Assembly (NCBI GenBank): GCA_037419475.1
Contig: JAXYYF010000101.1
Location: 1 to 64,000 of the forward strand
DNA length: 64,000 bases
DNA from: Hominicoprocola sp037419475
Lineage (GTDB): Bacteria > Bacillota > Clostridia > Oscillospirales > Oscillospiraceae
Direction of reading: 5' to 3'
The notes under the pieces were generated by a model. It had not been told where the DNA came from, ran no database searches, and saw nothing but the letters and a program-made list of their open reading frames with translations. How positions within the stretch are numbered: position 1 is the stretch's first letter; each line of letters begins with the position of its first letter. This document shows positions 24,293-33,188 of this stretch, piece after piece. Made by a program: the position numbers and the translations under genes.

Positions 24293-25145
24293 GCGGATGG
24301 AGAAAAACGGTCAGGACTTCTGGGAGGTCATCCTTGCCGACGATATGGACGAGCGGCAGGTCAGCCGCGAGGCGAGCATGGCAAAGATGCTCACGACATG
24401 GCAGGCCATGCAGGACGCGGCGGACAGCTACACGGGGCGCAAGCGCTCGGTGAGCGGCCTTGTCGGCGGCGACGGCATGAAGATGCGCCAGTACAATTTC
24501 CGTGGCTGCGCCATGACCGGCGGCTATGTCAGCGAAGTCATCGCCGAGGCGCTCTCCATGGCTGAATCCAACGCCTGCATGCGCCGCATCGTCGCAGCGC
24601 CCACGGCGGGCGCGTGCGGCGTGCTGCCGGCGGTGCTGCTGCCGCTGTGCAAGTATGATGAGCTCACGCAGCACCAGCTGCTCGAGGCGCTGTATGTCGC
24701 TGCGGGCATCGGCTCAGTCATCGCCTATAAGGCAAGCATCGCGGGCGCGTCGGGCGGCTGTCAGGCCGAGATCGGCACGGCGTCCGCCATGGCGGCGGGC
24801 GCACTCGTCGCGCTGCGCGGCGGAAACGGAGAGCAGATCGGCCATGCCGTGGCCATGGCGCTCAAGAACCTGATGGGTCTTGTGTGCGACCCGGTCGCAG
24901 GTCTGGTCGAGGTCCCCTGCGTCAAGCGCAATGTCGTCGGCGCGGTCAACGCCGTGAGCGCGGCGGACATGGCGCTGGCGGGCATCGAGAGCCGCATTCC
25001 GGTCGACGAGGTCATCGACGCGATGGGCGAGGTCGGACGGCGCATGCCGGTGGAGCTGCGTGAAACGGCGCTCGGCGGCCTTGCCGCAACGCCGACCGGG
25101 CGGCGCATCGCCGAGGAGCAGAACGCCGCACGCACGGCAATATAA
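24261..25145 (+). CDS. sdaAA: L-serine dehydratase, iron-sulfur-dependent, alpha subunit
   Basis: A 294-residue catalytic subunit carrying the cluster cysteines, visible in FRGCAMTGGYV, AGACGVLPAVL and LVCDPVAGLVEVPCVKRN. With SdaAB it forms the heterodimeric clostridial type, in contrast to the fused E. coli enzyme. The start at 24261 lies nine bases after AAGGAGG inside sdaAB; ATG 24276 is a less likely alternative. It supplies pyruvate from serine in an organism apparently built for amino-acid fermentation. Confidence 0.95.
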   Translation: MALASMSEIFERMEKNGQDFWEVILADDMDERQVSREASMAKMLTTWQAMQDAADSYTGRKRSVSGLVGGDGMKMRQYNFRGCAMTGGYVSEVIAEALSMAESNACMRRIVAAPTAGACGVLPAVLLPLCKYDELTQHQLLEALYVAAGIGSVIAYKASIAGASGGCQAEIGTASAMAAGALVALRGGNGEQIGHAVAMALKNLMGLVCDPVAGLVEVPCVKRNVVGAVNAVSAADMALAGIESRIPVDEVIDAMGEVGRRMPVELRETALGGLAATPTGRRIAEEQNAARTAI

Positions 25146-25171
25146 AAAGCATAGGGGAACTTCCTTCAAAT

Positions 25172-25228
25172 AAGCCGGCGCCCTGACACGCAAATTGTGT
25201 CAGAGCGCCGGCTTTGCCTATTTTTTTA
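25172..25228 (+). terminator. Terminator of sdaAB-sdaAA
   Basis: A long GC-rich stem (25172-25189 with 25197-25214, one bulge) is followed by TTTGCC and a TTTTTTT run. Confidence 0.85.
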
Positions 25229-25285
25229 CAGGGTAAGGGATGTTACGATGAGCTTACTGAAAACAAGAAAAGGAAGGCATCCTCT

Positions 25286-27832
25286 ATGCGCAGACGTTTC
25301 AAAGCTTTGACTCAGATGTTCCGCCGGAGCAGCAGCCTTGCCCTGTGCGCCGCGCTGCTGCTCGGCAGCGTGCCGGCCCACGCGGTGGACGACGGCGTAA
25401 AGCCGACCTATGACGAGGCGTATTACGCCATGACGGACTATTACGGCAACCTCACCGACGGCAGCGTGGTCAAGAGCTATACGACCAACGGCGCCGGCAC
25501 GCTCACCGATTACGGCGAATACGACGAGATCGTGAACCTGACGGACGGTCTGGCTCCGCGCACGAGCGGCGGAAAGTCCGTGTTCCAGTTTGAAAACGGC
25601 GCGATCCCCTCCCATTTCTATTTTGAGGGCAAGACCGCAAAGCCCTTTGAACAGCTGCCGTGGACGCTCTCCGTACACTATACGCTCAACGGCGTGCCGA
25701 CGAAGGCCGAGGAGTTGGCCGGAAAGACCGGTGTGGTGGAGATCACGGTCGACGCCATTCCCAACGAGGACGCAAGCGAGTATGCCCGCTACAATTACAC
25801 GCTGGAAGCGATGGCCATATTCAATCAGGACGATATCCTCTCGCTGGAAGCTCCCGGCGCACAGGTGCAGCTCATCGGCAACCTTCGCGCCGTGCTGTTC
25901 ATCGGTCTGCCGGGCGAAGAATGCCACTTCACCATCCGCGTCGGCAGCGATGATTTTTCCTTCGGCGGCATGACTTTCCTGATGATCCCCGCGACGCTCT
26001 CTCAGCTCTCGGAGAGCTCCAAGCTCTCGGAGCGCAAGGACGAGCTCGAGGACGATTACGATAAGATCTCCTCCAGTCTGGACACAATGCTCGACGCGCT
26101 CAGCGGCCTGAGCGGCAGCCTGTACGCCACGGCGAACGGCGTCGAGCAGTTAAGCCGCGCGCAGGGCACGTATGTTGACGGCAAGGGAAATATCCGCGAG
26201 GACGTCACCGCACTGCGCAGTGATTTGAGCAATCTTGCCGATGTGCTCGATCCGGTGGAGGGACAGATTGCGGAGCTGAGCCAGACGATCACCGAATCCA
26301 AGGCGCTCCTCAAGCGCATGTCCTCCGCCGCATCCAATCTGCGTGCAGAGCTGGTCGATCTGGAAGACGCGCTGGAGGAGCTTGAGGACGGCACCGGCGA
26401 TGTGGAGGACGTTCTGCACGCGGCCGGCGCACTGGAGAGCAGTCTCAACACGCTCAAAAACGCGCTCGGCACAGCGGCGGGCACCAAGATCGACACTGGG
26501 CTCAAGGGCGACGAAGGAACGCAGTTCAAGCTGAAAATGAGCCTTGTCAAAACGCTGCACAGCGCCTACGAGGCCGCTGACGCCGGCAATCAGCAGGGGT
26601 TCCTCGCCGCCATGGCGCAGGCGGCCGCCGCGGCCGGAGCGACGGTCACGCCGGAACTGACGGCAAATCTGGCCACACTGTATGCGGGCATGCAGCAGCT
26701 CAAGGCAGCAGGCACGCCCATGCCCTTCAAGACCTTCTGCCAGACGGTCTTTACCGCTCTCGGGCGGGAGGACGCGGCCAAGCTCGCCGAGCAGGCGGAT
26801 AACCTCTGGGCGGTCTACTCGGCCGGCGACACATCCGGCACGTCCGTGACCCCGCTGGACGACGGAGCCATGGAGGCATCAGACAGCGCGGTGCACAACG
26901 ATGAAGCGCCCGCGGATACCGCAGATGCCGCGGACACGCCTGACGACGGTGGAGACGCCGCTCCCACCGGCAGCGCGGACGCCGGCAGCGAAGAGAACGG
27001 AAGCGCCGCCGAAGCCGGCGCAGAGGAGGAAACCAAGGCAAACGACGCGGTCGTCGACCTCATTACAGACGGCCTTAACAGCGCTTCGTCGAAGATCAAT
27101 GAGATGCAGGATCAGCTCAACGCCGCAATAGAAAGCCTTGCCAAGCCCACCGGAAATGTGGTTCGCGACCTTGCGGACCTGTGCGGCGAGCTGGAGGATC
27201 TTCTGCCGATGTTGGACGATGCGGAGGATCTTTCCGAGGCGCTGCGGGGTGCGAGCGAGGAGCTGCGCGCGATCCTCAAGAGCGCGGAGAATCTGCAAAA
27301 GGTGCTCGACGAGTACGAGCCGACCTTGCAGGAAGCGCTTCAGACTGTCAACGCGCTCTCCACAAATGCGGCGGCGACCATCCGCACCACGCAGTCACTG
27401 GTTGCCGACACGCAGGATCTGCTCACCGCAATGGGCGACGACCTTGACGAGGGAACCGCAAAAACGCTGCAAGGGCTCTCTGCCTCGCTGCGCGCCGCAG
27501 CCCACAGTCTGAGCACCGTGCCGGACATGAAGGAGGCCAAGAGCAGCATCAGCTCCATCATCGAGGACACATGGGACGAATACACGGGCGACATCAACAA
27601 CCTCCTGATGATGGACGCCGAGGCCGAGGCCGTCTCCCTGACCGACGAGCGCAACGGCGCGCCGCAGAGCATTCAAGTTCTCATCCGCACACAGGAGATC
27701 AAGGCCGACGACGGCGGGGACGCCGATATTGAGATCGAGCAGGCCGCCAAAACGACCTTCTGGGGCCGCGTGGCGCAGATGTTCCGCGATTTCTGGGCGG
27801 CAGTCACCGGAATTTTCAAGGGAAAGGAATGA
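25286..27832 (+). CDS. Large exported coiled-coil protein paired with MMPL transporter
   Basis: An 848-residue protein. It has a basic N-terminus and signal peptide ending near AHA (about residue 33), then a beta-rich region to about 240 (segments YTLNGVPTKAEELAGKTG and DDFSFGGMTFLMIPATL). Long heptad-patterned helices follow (about 245-420 and 600-790). In between is an acidic Ala/Asp/Glu-rich linker (about 525-605). The C-terminus is a short amphipathic segment. It resembles YhgE/Pip-like accessory proteins found beside MMPL exporters in Firmicutes, but I cannot name a family securely. It is only six bases upstream of the MMPL gene, so the two probably form an export or envelope-stress complex. 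An upstream ATG at 25214 lies inside the preceding terminator. Confidence 0.8.
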   Translation: MRRRFKALTQMFRRSSSLALCAALLLGSVPAHAVDDGVKPTYDEAYYAMTDYYGNLTDGSVVKSYTTNGAGTLTDYGEYDEIVNLTDGLAPRTSGGKSVFQFENGAIPSHFYFEGKTAKPFEQLPWTLSVHYTLNGVPTKAEELAGKTGVVEITVDAIPNEDASEYARYNYTLEAMAIFNQDDILSLEAPGAQVQLIGNLRAVLFIGLPGEECHFTIRVGSDDFSFGGMTFLMIPATLSQLSESSKLSERKDELEDDYDKISSSLDTMLDALSGLSGSLYATANGVEQLSRAQGTYVDGKGNIREDVTALRSDLSNLADVLDPVEGQIAELSQTITESKALLKRMSSAASNLRAELVDLEDALEELEDGTGDVEDVLHAAGALESSLNTLKNALGTAAGTKIDTGLKGDEGTQFKLKMSLVKTLHSAYEAADAGNQQGFLAAMAQAAAAAGATVTPELTANLATLYAGMQQLKAAGTPMPFKTFCQTVFTALGREDAAKLAEQADNLWAVYSAGDTSGTSVTPLDDGAMEASDSAVHNDEAPADTADAADTPDDGGDAAPTGSADAGSEENGSAAEAGAEEETKANDAVVDLITDGLNSASSKINEMQDQLNAAIESLAKPTGNVVRDLADLCGELEDLLPMLDDAEDLSEALRGASEELRAILKSAENLQKVLDEYEPTLQEALQTVNALSTNAAATIRTTQSLVADTQDLLTAMGDDLDEGTAKTLQGLSASLRAAAHSLSTVPDMKEAKSSISSIIEDTWDEYTGDINNLLMMDAEAEAVSLTDERNGAPQSIQVLIRTQEIKADDGGDADIEIEQAAKTTFWGRVAQMFRDFWAAVTGIFKGKE

Positions 27833-27838
27833 CGCGCC

Positions 27839-29962
27839 ATGCTGGAAAAAATCGCCCACGCCCTCAGCCGCAAGCCAAAGCTCGTCGCCCTCATTGCCGT
27901 TGCAATGATCGTTCCCGCGCTCATCGGCTACGCTGCCACGCGCGTGAACTACGATATTCTCTCCTATCTGCCGCAGGATCTTCCCTCCTCACAGGGTGAA
28001 AAGCTGCTTGAGGAGCCGTTTCACATGGCGGCGACGAGCATGCTCGTCGTCGATGGGATGCCCGCCGGCTATACAAACCGTCTCATCAACGATATCAAGG
28101 CCGTCCCCGGCGTGAGCAATGCCATCTGGGTGAGCAACCTTGTCGGCATCCAGATCCCCACGAGCATGATCCCCGCCGACTTTCGCGAAATGTTCTACTC
28201 CGACAGCTCGACCATGATGATCATTCAGTACGAAAAGGCAGGCGCGTCGGACGACACGATGAAGGCCATCGAGGAGATCCGCAGCATCTGCAACGAAAAG
28301 TGCTTCCTCGCGGGTTTTTCCGTCGTCATCAAGGATACCCGCGACGTGATGGACAGCGAGCTGCCTGTATTCGTCGGGCTTGCCGTGCTGCTGGCGCTGG
28401 CTGCAATGCTGCTGACGCTTGAATCCACGGTGCTGCCCTTCATTATTCTGGCAAGCATCGGCCTTGCCATCGTCTACAATATGGGCACGAACATCTTCCT
28501 CGGCCAGATCTCGTACATTACCAAAGCCATCGCGGCCGTCTTGCAGCTGGGTGTAACGATGGACTATTCCATTTTCCTCTACCGCCGTTACGAGGAGGAG
28601 CGCGGCCGCTATGATGATCGGCGCGACGCGATGGAACAGGCGATCCTCGCGGCGTTCCGCTCGCTCTCCGGCTCGAGCCTGACGACCATCGCCGGCTTCC
28701 TTGCCCTGTGCGTGATGCGCCTGACGCTCGGACGCGACATCGGCATCGTCATGGCCAAGGGCGTGGTGCTCGGCGTGGCGACCGTCATTCTTGTGATGCC
28801 GTCGTTCGTTCTGCTCTTCGACCAGCAGATTACAAAGCATACGCATAAAAGCCTGATCCCCAGCTTTGATAAGGTCAACTCTTTCATCCTGCGCCACCGC
28901 AGAGGACTGGTGGTCTGCTTCGTACTGCTCTTTCTGCCGGCTTATTACGCCCAGTCGCACGCGGGCATCTACTATAAGCTCGATGAGGCGCTGCCACGCG
29001 ATCTGCCGAGCATTGTCGCCAACGACAAGCTCAAAACAGACTATGACATGGCGACCTCGCATTTCATCGTGCTCCGAGATGACGTCTCCGCCGCCGGCAT
29101 GAGCGAAATGGAGCGGCGCATCGAGGATGTTCCGGGCATCACCTCGACCGTTTCCTATCATTCCATGCTCGGCACAGGCATCCCCGACTTTTTCATTCCG
29201 GACGAGGTCAAGGATATGCTCAAGCAGGACGGCTATCAGCTCATGATGGTCAACTCCCGCTACGCGCCTGCGACCGATCAGGTCTCCGAGCAGATCGATC
29301 AGCTCAACGCCATTCTGCACGAATACGACCCAGACGCCATGATCACCGGCGAAGGCGCGATGTACCGCGACCTGATCGACACCACGGCGGTGGACTTTCA
29401 GGTGGCGAACTATCTCTCCATTATAGCGATCCTTTTGCTCGTCGGCATCGTGTTCAAATCTCTCTCGGTTCCTGTGGTGCTGGTCGCCGCGATCGAGCTG
29501 GCCATTTTTATCAATCAGGGCGTGAGCTACTTCACCGGAACGGAGATCCCGTTCATCGCGCCGACCATCATCAGCTGCGTGCAGCTCGGCGCAACGGTGG
29601 ACTATGCGATCCTGATGACCTCACGTTTTCAGGAGGAGCTTCGTGCCGGAAAGGACCGCATGGAGGCTGTGCGGATCGCCGCCGATTCGTCGGACGAATC
29701 CATCGTCACCAGCGCGCTCGTGCTCTTCTGCGCCACGCTGGGCGTATCGTTCGTCTCTTCCATCGACCTCATCGGTGCGATCTGCATCATGCTCGCCCGC
29801 GGCGCGATCATCTCCGCCGTGCTGAGCATCTTCCTGCTGCCGGCCCTGCTGTACGTCTGCGAGCCGTTGTTCCACAAGACGACGCTCTACTGGCGCACAG
29901 AGAAGCCGAAGAAGGAGAAACAGGGAAAAGCGTTTGCCGCTTCAGGTCGTCAGCAAAAATAA
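27839..29962 (+). CDS. MMPL/RND-family membrane transporter
   Basis: A 707-residue transporter with the twofold layout of MMPL proteins. TM1 is at about 16-34, then a first extracytoplasmic loop (to about 170), five helices (about 175-325), TM7 (about 348-368), a second extracytoplasmic loop (to about 515) and five more helices (about 520-690). The transport core shows GVTMDYSIFLYRRYEEER and GATVDYAILMTSRFQEE; the matching Asp-Tyr pairs in both halves are the proton-relay signature of this class. Substrates in the family are lipids, peptides or toxins; here it is unknown. It is cotranscribed with the coiled-coil protein. Confidence 0.9.
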   Translation: MLEKIAHALSRKPKLVALIAVAMIVPALIGYAATRVNYDILSYLPQDLPSSQGEKLLEEPFHMAATSMLVVDGMPAGYTNRLINDIKAVPGVSNAIWVSNLVGIQIPTSMIPADFREMFYSDSSTMMIIQYEKAGASDDTMKAIEEIRSICNEKCFLAGFSVVIKDTRDVMDSELPVFVGLAVLLALAAMLLTLESTVLPFIILASIGLAIVYNMGTNIFLGQISYITKAIAAVLQLGVTMDYSIFLYRRYEEERGRYDDRRDAMEQAILAAFRSLSGSSLTTIAGFLALCVMRLTLGRDIGIVMAKGVVLGVATVILVMPSFVLLFDQQITKHTHKSLIPSFDKVNSFILRHRRGLVVCFVLLFLPAYYAQSHAGIYYKLDEALPRDLPSIVANDKLKTDYDMATSHFIVLRDDVSAAGMSEMERRIEDVPGITSTVSYHSMLGTGIPDFFIPDEVKDMLKQDGYQLMMVNSRYAPATDQVSEQIDQLNAILHEYDPDAMITGEGAMYRDLIDTTAVDFQVANYLSIIAILLLVGIVFKSLSVPVVLVAAIELAIFINQGVSYFTGTEIPFIAPTIISCVQLGATVDYAILMTSRFQEELRAGKDRMEAVRIAADSSDESIVTSALVLFCATLGVSFVSSIDLIGAICIMLARGAIISAVLSIFLLPALLYVCEPLFHKTTLYWRTEKPKKEKQGKAFAASGRQQK

Positions 29963-30089
29963 AAAGGAGATGTGGTGTTCACGGCACATTTCATGCGTTC
30001 CCGCAACATACCATTCGCCATCGCTGTGTGTGACCGTCAGCGCGTGCACCGTTCCGGACGGATTTGCAGTCAACGCTCCGTAGAGAGAA

Positions 30090-30126
30090 AAAGAGACAGC
30101 GGCATGCCGCTGTCTCTTTGATTTTT
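30090..30126. terminator. Bidirectional terminator between MMPL and phosphoketolase genes
   Basis: A perfect 30-base palindrome (30090-30119) with T-runs on both strands. The short gap 29963-30089 holds no gene I can support; a minus-strand frame there looks like a protein fragment. Confidence 0.85.
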
Positions 30127-30153
30127 TGTAAGGGAAGTGTCCCGGCGGCTCGC

Positions 30154-32568
30154 TTATTCCGCCGCGGACATCGCCTCGTCCCATGTCCAGTTCCGGACCT
30201 CGGGCAGATCCACGCCGTTGTCGCGGATATACTGGCGGTGCTCAACGAGCTTATCCTGCATCTTCTGAACAAGGTACGCGCCGCGGTTGCCCAGCTGCGG
30301 CAGACGGCGGACGGTGTCGATGACCAGATCAAAGCGGTCAATGTCGTTCAGAACGCGCATGTCGAAGGGCGTGGTGATCGTGCCCTCTTCCTTATAGCCG
30401 CGGACATGGAGGTTTTTGTTGTGGCGGCGGTAGGTCAGCTCATGAACGAGCGTAGGATAGCCGTGATAGGCGAAGATGATGGGCTTGTCCGTGGTGAACA
30501 GTCCGTCGTACTCCTCGTCGGTCAGGCCGTGGGGATGCTCGGTGTGGGGCTGGAGCTTCATGAGATCGACGACATTGACGACGCGGATCTTGAGCTCGGG
30601 CAACTCGCGGCGCAGGATACTCACGGCAGCCAGCGTCTCAAGCGTCGGTGTGTCGCCGCAGCAAGCCATGACAACATCCGGCTCCTGTCCCTGATCGTTC
30701 GAGGCCCAGCTCCAGATGCCGATGCCCTGCGTGCAGTGCTTGACCGCCTGCTCCATCGTCAGCCACTGGGGACGCGGGTGCTTGCTCGCCACGATGACGT
30801 TCACATAGTTACGGCTCTTGATGCAGTGGTCGAAACAGGAGAGAAGGCAGTTGGCATCCGGCGGCAGATAAATGCGCACGACGTCGGCCTTCTTATTGGC
30901 CACATGGTCGAGGAAGCCGGGATCCTGATGCGTGAAGCCGTTGTGATCCTGCTGCCAGACGTTGGAGGCGAGGATATAGTTGAGGGAGGCGATGTCCTGC
31001 CGCCAAGGCAGCTCGCTGCACATCTTGAGCCACTTGGCATGCTGGGCGAACATGGAGTCCACGATGCGGATGAACGCCTCATAGCTGTCGAAGAAGCCGT
31101 GGCGTCCGGTGAGCAGATAGCCCTCAAGGAAGCCCTCGCAGAAATGTTCGGAGAGCATGGAGTCCATCACGCGGCCGTCGGGATCAAGGTGATCGTCAAC
31201 GCCGGGGATCTGCTCGTCGAGGAAACGGCGGCCCGTGACCTCAAAGACCGCCTGCAAACGGTTGGAGGCCGTTTCGTCGGGTGCAAAGATGCGGAAATTG
31301 CGCGCGTCCATATTGAGCTTCATCACATCGCGCACGTAGGTACCGAGAACGTACATGTCCTGCGCCTCGACCGCGCCGGGAGCCTTGACGTCCACGGCAT
31401 AGTCGCGAAAGTCCGGCGTGCGCAGATCACGCAGAAGCAGTCCGCCGTTGGCATGAGGATTTGCGCCCATGCGGCAGGCGCCCACCGGCGGGAAGGACGC
31501 GATCATGTCGACCGGCGTGCCGTCGGCGTTGAAGAGTTCCTCGGGCTTATAGCTGCGCAGCCATGCCTCCAGCTCGGCGAGGTGCCGATCCGCGTCTGCA
31601 CCCATGGAGATGGGCACCTGATGGGCGCGCCAGCAGCCCTCGACCGGCAGACCGTCGACCTCCTTTGGGCCGGTCCAGCCCTTCGGCGTGCGCAGCACGA
31701 GCATCGGCCAGCGCGGGCGTCTGGCCTCACCGCTCTTGCGGGCTTCGCGCTGGATGCGCTTGATCTCGCGGATGGCCCAGTCGAGCGCCGCGGCCATCTG
31801 CTGGTGCATGACGGCGGGCTCGTCGCCCTCGACGAAGCGCGGCTCCCAGCCGCAGCCGCGGAAGAAGCACTCGACCTCCTCGTGGCTCATGCGAGAGAAA
31901 ATGGTGGGATTGGCGATCTTGAAGCCGTTGAGATGCAGGATCGGCAGCACCGCGCCGTCGGTGATGGGGTTGACAAACTTGTTGCCGTGCCACGAGGTCG
32001 CCAGCGGGCCGGTCTCCGCCTCGCCGTCGCCGACCACACAGGCGGCGATCAAGTCAGGGTTGTCCGCCACCGCGCCGAAGGCGTGGGCAAGAGAGTATCC
32101 CAGCTCGCCGCCCTCATGGATGGAACCGGGCGTCTCTGGCGCGACATGGCTCGGAATGCCGCCAGGGAAGGAGAAGCGCTTGAAGAGCTTCTGCATACCC
32201 TCCTTATCGCGGGTGATGTTGGGGTAGACCTCGGTGTAGCTGCCGTCGAGCCAGTCCTGCGCGACCATGGCGTTGCCGCCGTGACCGGGGCCGGAGAGAT
32301 AGATCATATCAAGATCATCGCGCTTGATGACACGGTCGAGATGCGTATAGATGAAGTTCTGGCCCGGGCAGGTGCCCCAGTGGCCGACAATGGTCTGCTT
32401 GAGATCACTCTTTTGAAGCGGGCGCTCGAGCAGCGGATTGTCGAGCAGATAAAGCTGGCATGCCGTGAGATAATTCGCGGCGCGCCAGTAAGCGTCGATC
32501 TGACGAAGTTCCTGCGCGCTCAGCGGCGGCTTTTTGGAAAGCCGTGCACCGGATTTGAATACAGCCAT
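30154..32568 (-). CDS. xfp: Xylulose-5-phosphate/fructose-6-phosphate phosphoketolase
   Basis: An 804-residue TPP enzyme that splits xylulose-5-P (and often fructose-6-P) with phosphate to acetyl-phosphate plus glyceraldehyde-3-P (or erythrose-4-P). Family blocks are visible: GHWGTCPGQNFIY and SGPGHGGNA near the N-terminus, PSHVAPETPGSIHEGGELGY, VGDGEAETGPLATSWHGNKF (the TPP/Mg motif GDGEAE) and WQQDHNGFTHQDPGF in the middle domain. The length is typical (about 790-830). AAGGAGG precedes the ATG. It stands alone between terminator and promoter and would let the cell make acetyl-phosphate, and so ATP, from pentoses. It depends on the TPP that thiN and thiT help supply. Confidence 0.95.
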   Translation of the reverse strand: MAVFKSGARLSKKPPLSAQELRQIDAYWRAANYLTACQLYLLDNPLLERPLQKSDLKQTIVGHWGTCPGQNFIYTHLDRVIKRDDLDMIYLSGPGHGGNAMVAQDWLDGSYTEVYPNITRDKEGMQKLFKRFSFPGGIPSHVAPETPGSIHEGGELGYSLAHAFGAVADNPDLIAACVVGDGEAETGPLATSWHGNKFVNPITDGAVLPILHLNGFKIANPTIFSRMSHEEVECFFRGCGWEPRFVEGDEPAVMHQQMAAALDWAIREIKRIQREARKSGEARRPRWPMLVLRTPKGWTGPKEVDGLPVEGCWRAHQVPISMGADADRHLAELEAWLRSYKPEELFNADGTPVDMIASFPPVGACRMGANPHANGGLLLRDLRTPDFRDYAVDVKAPGAVEAQDMYVLGTYVRDVMKLNMDARNFRIFAPDETASNRLQAVFEVTGRRFLDEQIPGVDDHLDPDGRVMDSMLSEHFCEGFLEGYLLTGRHGFFDSYEAFIRIVDSMFAQHAKWLKMCSELPWRQDIASLNYILASNVWQQDHNGFTHQDPGFLDHVANKKADVVRIYLPPDANCLLSCFDHCIKSRNYVNVIVASKHPRPQWLTMEQAVKHCTQGIGIWSWASNDQGQEPDVVMACCGDTPTLETLAAVSILRRELPELKIRVVNVVDLMKLQPHTEHPHGLTDEEYDGLFTTDKPIIFAYHGYPTLVHELTYRRHNKNLHVRGYKEEGTITTPFDMRVLNDIDRFDLVIDTVRRLPQLGNRGAYLVQKMQDKLVEHRQYIRDNGVDLPEVRNWTWDEAMSAAE

Positions 32569-32668
32569 GGAAAATCCTCCTTATCATATTGTCAGCGGAC
32601 GGCATCCTGCGCGCCGGGAATGAAATGTGAAGGCGACGGCAGAATACCAGACGTTGCAGTTTACTACT

Positions 32669-32677
32669 ATCATAGCA
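32669..32677 (-). promoter_or_regulatory. Extended -10 promoter of xfp
   Basis: Minus strand TGCTATGAT (TG-n-TATGAT); no good -35 is seen. It is about 100 bases before the phosphoketolase start. Confidence 0.4.
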
Positions 32678-32727
32678 CAGTACCTCACGCGAAAAAAGAG
32701 AAAAATCATGAACTTTTTTGCGTCGGC

Positions 32728-32756
32728 TTACAATCACTGGAAAAAACTGCTATACT
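32728..32756 (+). promoter_or_regulatory. Promoter of the cupin gene
   Basis: TTACAA (32728-32733), 17 bases, TATACT (32751-32756), 36 bases before the ATG. Confidence 0.6.
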
Positions 32757-32791
32757 AAACACAAAGAATACAAAATAGGAGGAAGCTTAAC

Positions 32792-33121
32792 ATGGATAAA
32801 ATGAAAAATATCGAAAAAAGTCAAGTTCTGACGCTGCGCGAACAGGTCGCCTGTCAAAGCGGGCAGGTCGTCAGCCGCACGCTGGCGCAGAACGACGCGG
32901 TGAGCGTAACGATTTTCGCCTTTGACAAAGGTGAAGAGATCAGCACACACGAATCCGGCGGCGACGCGATGGTCACCTGTCTGGAGGGTGTGGGCCGCAT
33001 CACGGTCGACGGTGTCGAGCACATTCTGCACGAGGGCGAGAGCATCGTCATGCCGGCGCGCCATCCGCACGCGGTCTATGGACTTGAGCAGTTCAAGATG
33101 CTGCTGGTCGTAGTGTTCTGA
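32792..33121 (+). CDS. Small single-domain cupin protein
   Basis: A 109-residue beta-barrel protein. Cupin motif 1 is partly degenerate (GEEISTHESGGDAMVTCLEG, with one His and no second His-X-His pair). Motif 2 ends in PARHPHAVYG and offers a clear metal-type histidine cluster. Proteins of this size in anaerobes are often annotated as cupin-fold metalloproteins of unknown function; a role in oxidative or metal stress is only a guess. AGGAGG precedes the ATG. It is a single-gene unit with its own promoter and terminator. Confidence 0.85.
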   Translation: MDKMKNIEKSQVLTLREQVACQSGQVVSRTLAQNDAVSVTIFAFDKGEEISTHESGGDAMVTCLEGVGRITVDGVEHILHEGESIVMPARHPHAVYGLEQFKMLLVVVF

Positions 33122-33134
33122 GAATCAAAAACAG

Positions 33135-33170
33135 GAAACCGTCCGGACAAGCTCCGGACGGTTCTCTTTT
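33135..33170 (+). terminator. Terminator of the cupin gene
   Basis: Perfect 11-bp arms (33137-33147 and 33153-33163) followed by CTCTTTTTA. Confidence 0.85.
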
Positions 33171-33188
33171 TATGTATGAAATGTGTGC

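Noticed and set aside
26850..27050. Tandem repeat or CRISPR-like array
   Set aside because: It is a low-complexity acidic Ala/Asp/Glu linker inside a coding gene; no regular spacers. No CRISPR array was seen in the window.
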